From contig JAMPAE010000006.1 in the NCBI GenBank assembly GCA_023667385.1, positions 1-24,321 on the forward strand: a DNA stretch of 24,321 nt, in the 5' to 3' direction. Positions within the stretch are counted from its first letter, which is position 1, and each line of letters starts with the position of its first letter. Under the pieces are notes generated by a model. It was not told the origin of the DNA, searched no databases, and worked only from the letters and a program-made list of their open reading frames with translations. This DNA is from Ruminococcus sp. (lineage in GTDB: Bacteria > Bacillota > Clostridia > Oscillospirales > Acutalibacteraceae). Of this stretch, positions 22,031 through 24,321 are shown piece by piece. Both the position numbers and the translations under genes were made by a program.

Positions 22031-23359
22031 TCAATATCCATACTTTTTGCGCTTGCCTAACATAAAGATAACAGTCACAACCACCGCCATCATTTCTGCG
22101 GCAACAATCGACAGCCAAATTCCGTCAAGCGCCCAAATAAGCGGAAAAATCAGTACCGCTGCAATTTGGAACACGAGGGTGCGCAAAAATGAAATCAGTG
22201 CCGAAGTCAAGCCGTCATTGAGAGCAGTGAAAAACGATGAGCCAAAAATTGCAACACCTGAAAACAGAAATGAAGGCGAGAAAATTCTAAATCCGTGCAA
22301 AGTCATCGCCAAAAGTTCTTCGTCATATCCAACAAAGATTTTTGACAGCGGCTCTGAAAGCAGTTCCCCGGCCGCAAACATCAAAAGCGAAAACACACCG
22401 ATGATTACAAGGCTCTTTTTCAGCAATCCGTTCAGCTCACTGTGATTTTTTGCGCCGTAATGATAGCTGATAATCGGTGCACTTCCAACTGAATATCCGA
22501 TAAATGCACCCAGAAATACAAAGCAAACGTACATCATTGTGCCATATGCCGCAACACCGTTTTCACCTGCATATTTGAGCAACTGAGCGTTATAAAGCAT
22601 ACTCACAATCGACATTGAAATGTTCGACATCAGCTCTGACGAGCCGTTAGTACAGGCTTTTATAAGCGCCCGATTATCATATTTCGTTTTTGTGAGCCTG
22701 AGCATACTTTTGTTTTTGCGGCAAAAATAGAGCAGCGGAACGATTCCTCCGACACACTGGCTGAGTGCAGTTGCTGCTGCGGCGCCTTTCAGCCCAAACG
22801 GAAGCAAACCAACCAACAGCGCATCAAGCACCATGTTTGTCACACCTGCCGCAACAGTAACCGCAAGGCCAAGCTGTGGCTTTTCTGCCGTGACAAAAAA
22901 GCTCTGAAACTCATATTGCAAAACATACGCAGGAATTGCGAGCAAAATTATCCTGCCGTAAACTACACTGTCCTCAAGAAGCTGACCCTCTGCCCCAAGC
23001 ATTGCGGCAATCGGGCGCAGAAAAATGATGCCAAGGGCTGCAATCACAACGCCGCAGGCGATTGATACATAAACAAAAAGCGAAAAAAGCCTGTTTGCTT
23101 TTTCACTGTTGCCCTCACCCATTGTTTTCGCAATCAATGCGCTGCCGCCTGTTCCGAACATGAATCCGATTGCACCGAGCATCATCAAAAACGGCATGAT
23201 GAAATTAACGGCGGCAAACGGCGTTTTACCAACAAAATTTGAAACAAAAAATCCGTCAACAACGCCGTAAATCGAGGTGAAAACCATCATCACCATTGAC
23301 GGCAAAGTGAAGTGCAAAAGTTTTTTATAAGTGAAATGTTCCGATAATTGAATGTTCAT
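22031..23359 (-). CDS. MATE-family efflux transporter
   Basis: A 442-aa polytopic membrane protein with about 12 hydrophobic segments in two homologous halves. The opening LLHFTLPSMVMMVFTSIYGVVDG and FGTGGSALIAKTMGEG (MATE signatures) place it in the MepA/DinF-like multidrug efflux group, which exports drugs or metabolites in exchange for Na+ or H+. A TTG at 23371 is in frame, but the ATG at 23359 has GGAG six bases upstream and is preferred. It follows the marR gene by 33 bases in the same operon, so it is the probable target of that regulator. The substrate is unknown. Confidence 0.95.
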   Translation of the reverse strand: MNIQLSEHFTYKKLLHFTLPSMVMMVFTSIYGVVDGFFVSNFVGKTPFAAVNFIMPFLMMLGAIGFMFGTGGSALIAKTMGEGNSEKANRLFSLFVYVSIACGVVIAALGIIFLRPIAAMLGAEGQLLEDSVVYGRIILLAIPAYVLQYEFQSFFVTAEKPQLGLAVTVAAGVTNMVLDALLVGLLPFGLKGAAAATALSQCVGGIVPLLYFCRKNKSMLRLTKTKYDNRALIKACTNGSSELMSNISMSIVSMLYNAQLLKYAGENGVAAYGTMMYVCFVFLGAFIGYSVGSAPIISYHYGAKNHSELNGLLKKSLVIIGVFSLLMFAAGELLSEPLSKIFVGYDEELLAMTLHGFRIFSPSFLFSGVAIFGSSFFTALNDGLTSALISFLRTLVFQIAAVLIFPLIWALDGIWLSIVAAEMMAVVVTVIFMLGKRKKYGY

Positions 23360-23392
23360 ATATATCTCCAAAAATTAATGTTTATATTCAGC

Positions 23393-23827
23393 TTACAACG
23401 TTTGCAGCTTTTCTCGAAACTCAAGAAGATACCGCTTTGTCAACTCAACGTATATTTTTCGCTCCTCCACTGTCCATGAATCGAAAATTTCATTTTCAGC
23501 GTTTATCAGCCGCAAAACCGTTAATTTAACAAAATCTTTTCCCTTTTCCGTCAGACAGACCTTCTTTTTTCTGCCGTTGGATTTTTCAAGATAGATTATA
23601 TCCTCACTCTCCAGCTTGCGAAGCGCAGAGTTCACAGTTTGCTTCCTGATGCCCGTCATGCCCGTAATTTCGCTTATCATGCACTCGTCACCGCTGTTGC
23701 AGATTGAATATAAAACAATCATTGTGCTGTCAGATAAGCCGAGCCTTAAAGCAGCATCGTGATATGCGTTTTCAATTTCCGCCGAATAAAAATTAAAACG
23801 CTTCATGTCTTCTGATAAGTAAGCCAT
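23393..23827 (-). CDS. MarR-family transcriptional regulator
   Basis: A 144-aa winged-helix protein. The central part (about 38-95) has the MarR order: LGLSDSTMIVLYSI, the DNA-reading helix TGIRKQTVNSALRKLES, and the wing EKSNGRKKKVCLTEKG. The start at 23827 is set by AGGAGGGAC upstream; the frame runs on to 23890, but that part is the promoter. It is the first gene of an operon with the MATE pump. Two palindromes in its promoter indicate autorepression, relieved by a ligand that is probably a pump substrate. Confidence 0.94.
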   Translation of the reverse strand: MAYLSEDMKRFNFYSAEIENAYHDAALRLGLSDSTMIVLYSICNSGDECMISEITGMTGIRKQTVNSALRKLESEDIIYLEKSNGRKKKVCLTEKGKDFVKLTVLRLINAENEIFDSWTVEERKIYVELTKRYLLEFREKLQTL

Positions 23828-23842
23828 AAATGTCCCTCCTAT

Positions 23843-23890
23843 GTACGAAATCGTACTGTATATTATAGTACGGATTCGTACAATTGTCAA
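23843..23890 (-). promoter_or_regulatory. marR-MATE promoter with two 14-bp palindromic operators
   Basis: Minus strand TTGACA (23885-23890), 17 bases, TATAAT (23862-23867), a perfect SigA promoter. One palindrome GTACGAATCCGTAC (23868-23881) fills the spacer. A second, GTACGATTTCGTAC (23843-23856), covers the start site just downstream of the -10. Their centres are 25 bases apart. Both fit GTACGANNNCGTAC-like half-sites (GTACG/CGTAC), matching MarR dimers blocking RNA polymerase. Confidence 0.88.
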
Positions 23891-23901
23891 TAGATATTAT
23901 A

Positions 23902-23931
23902 AAACCTGACGAAAAAATTTCCGTCAGGTTT
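23902..23931 (-). terminator. Hairpin, second of a tandem pair after the FN3 gene
   Basis: Ten-bp perfect stem AAACCTGACG/CGTCAGGTTT with a ten-base loop, followed on the minus strand by TATAATATC. The minus strand loop includes a T6 run. It probably backs up the first hairpin and protects the marR promoter 12 bases away. Confidence 0.6.
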
Positions 23932-23943
23932 CATTCAATTAAT

Positions 23944-23983
23944 ATGCGAGGAAGGCTGCATAGATTCACAGCCTTCCCCGCAT
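23944..23983 (-). terminator. Hairpin, first after the FN3 gene stop
   Basis: A 15-bp stem with one G-T wobble on the minus strand (arms 23969-23983 and 23944-23958), ten-base loop. It is followed by ATTAATTG rather than a T-run, so termination may depend on the second hairpin. Confidence 0.6.
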
Positions 23984-23992
23984 CATTAAAAT

Positions 23993-24321
23993 TTATTTAG
24001 CTTTAACGCTCTTCATTGCTGAATAGGCACTGTAAACATTCTTGCCGTCAACAGTTTTGTAAGCTCTGACCTTGAAGTAATAGGTGCTGCCCTTTTTGAG
24101 ATCTTTCTTTGTGTACTTCACTGTTGCATTCTTTTTGATGGTCGTAACTTTTTTGTATTCGCCATCCTTTTTCGTTGCCATCCAAACTTCATAGCCTGTT
24201 GCGCCTGAAATCTTGTTCCAACTGAGCGCTGCCTGCTTTGTGCCTGATGTTGCTTTGAGAGTCGGCGTTGCAGGCTTGGTTGCGGTTGTCAAGGTTGGAT
24301 ATGATGCACTCCAGTAAGTTG
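23993..24321 (-). CDS. FN3-domain protein, C-terminal end (cut by window edge)
   Basis: The last 109 codons of a larger protein. The frame stays open to the window edge (TYWSASYPTL is read before the TTG at 24292), so the TTG is not the start. It contains one fibronectin type III domain (ATPTLKATSGTKQAALSW, GYEVWMATKKDGEYKKV, YYFKVRAYKTVDGKNVYSAY) ending in KSVKAK at the stop. The domain is of the same clostridial FN3 type as in the 10699-13002 protein but clearly diverged. It is probably a secreted surface protein; the N-terminal domains that would tell its role are missing. Confidence 0.88.
   Translation of the reverse strand, partial: TYWSASYPTLTTATKPATPTLKATSGTKQAALSWNKISGATGYEVWMATKKDGEYKKVTTIKKNATVKYTKKDLKKGSTYYFKVRAYKTVDGKNVYSAYSAMKSVKAK

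Noticed and set aside
23360..23371. TTG start four codons upstream of the MATE ATG
   Set aside because: The ribosome binding site GGAG overlaps these codons; the ATG at 23359 has correct spacing.
24290..24292. TTG as start of a 99-aa FN3 protein
   Set aside because: The frame continues to the window edge without a stop and no ribosome binding site precedes the TTG; the gene is truncated by the window.
1..24321. CRISPR array, insertion sequence, prophage or conjugative element
   Set aside because: No regularly spaced short repeats, transposase or integrase motifs, or phage structural genes were seen; the tRNA genes show no adjacent att-like duplication.

Overview
The window looks like chromosomal DNA of a low-to-mid GC Gram-positive gut Clostridium, most likely of the Oscillospiraceae/Ruminococcaceae group. 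Supporting signs are strong AGGAGG-type ribosome binding sites, consensus SigA promoters, tRNA genes with encoded CCA, a GlgC plus GlgD glycogen system, secreted FN3-repeat proteins, and an acetyl-cellulolytic-type secretome style of Thr/Pro linkers. The lineage is inferred from gene style, not from a marker gene.

Layout. Positions 1-5080 (minus strand) carry a glycogen operon in the order glgB-glgC-glgD-glgA, with glgA cut by the window edge. Positions 5187-8408 hold a monocistronic GH2 beta-galactosidase (lacZ) with its own consensus promoter, a flanking palindrome and a terminator. Positions 8449-10585 hold a two-gene operon: a zinc-ribbon/TPR-like membrane protein that starts at TTG, and a polytopic membrane protein that may be an inactive M50-like protease relative. 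Positions 10655-14924 encode surface proteins: a five-FN3 secreted protein with an internal 537-bp duplication, a small acidic lipoprotein, and a divergent membrane-anchored Thr-rich protein. Positions 14931-17187 hold a sialic-acid catabolic pair (nanA and an AGE-type epimerase). Positions 17189-17477 hold a tRNA-Met/tRNA-Glu operon.

Positions 17607-19326 are the most unusual part. A secreted alpha/beta hydrolase ends in an odd Cys/His-rich tail. It converges on two tandem, paralogous, very short genes (about 42-46 codons) encoding amphipathic peptides with no signal sequence. One copy is interrupted by a one-base frame change exactly where a -1 slip would restore homology. Next come a DUF3048 lipoprotein, a 59-aa conserved-looking small protein, tRNA-Arg, and a cytoplasmic alpha/beta hydrolase. 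A marR-MATE efflux operon follows, with two 14-bp palindromic operators built around a perfect TTGACA-17-TATAAT promoter. The window closes in the 3' end of another FN3 protein.

Functionally the region combines carbon handling (lactose or galactoside cleavage, glycogen storage, sialic acid use) with cell-surface proteins and a drug or metabolite efflux pump. No CRISPR array, insertion sequence, phage or conjugative gene was seen. All functions are read from sequence motifs by eye; no database search was run.
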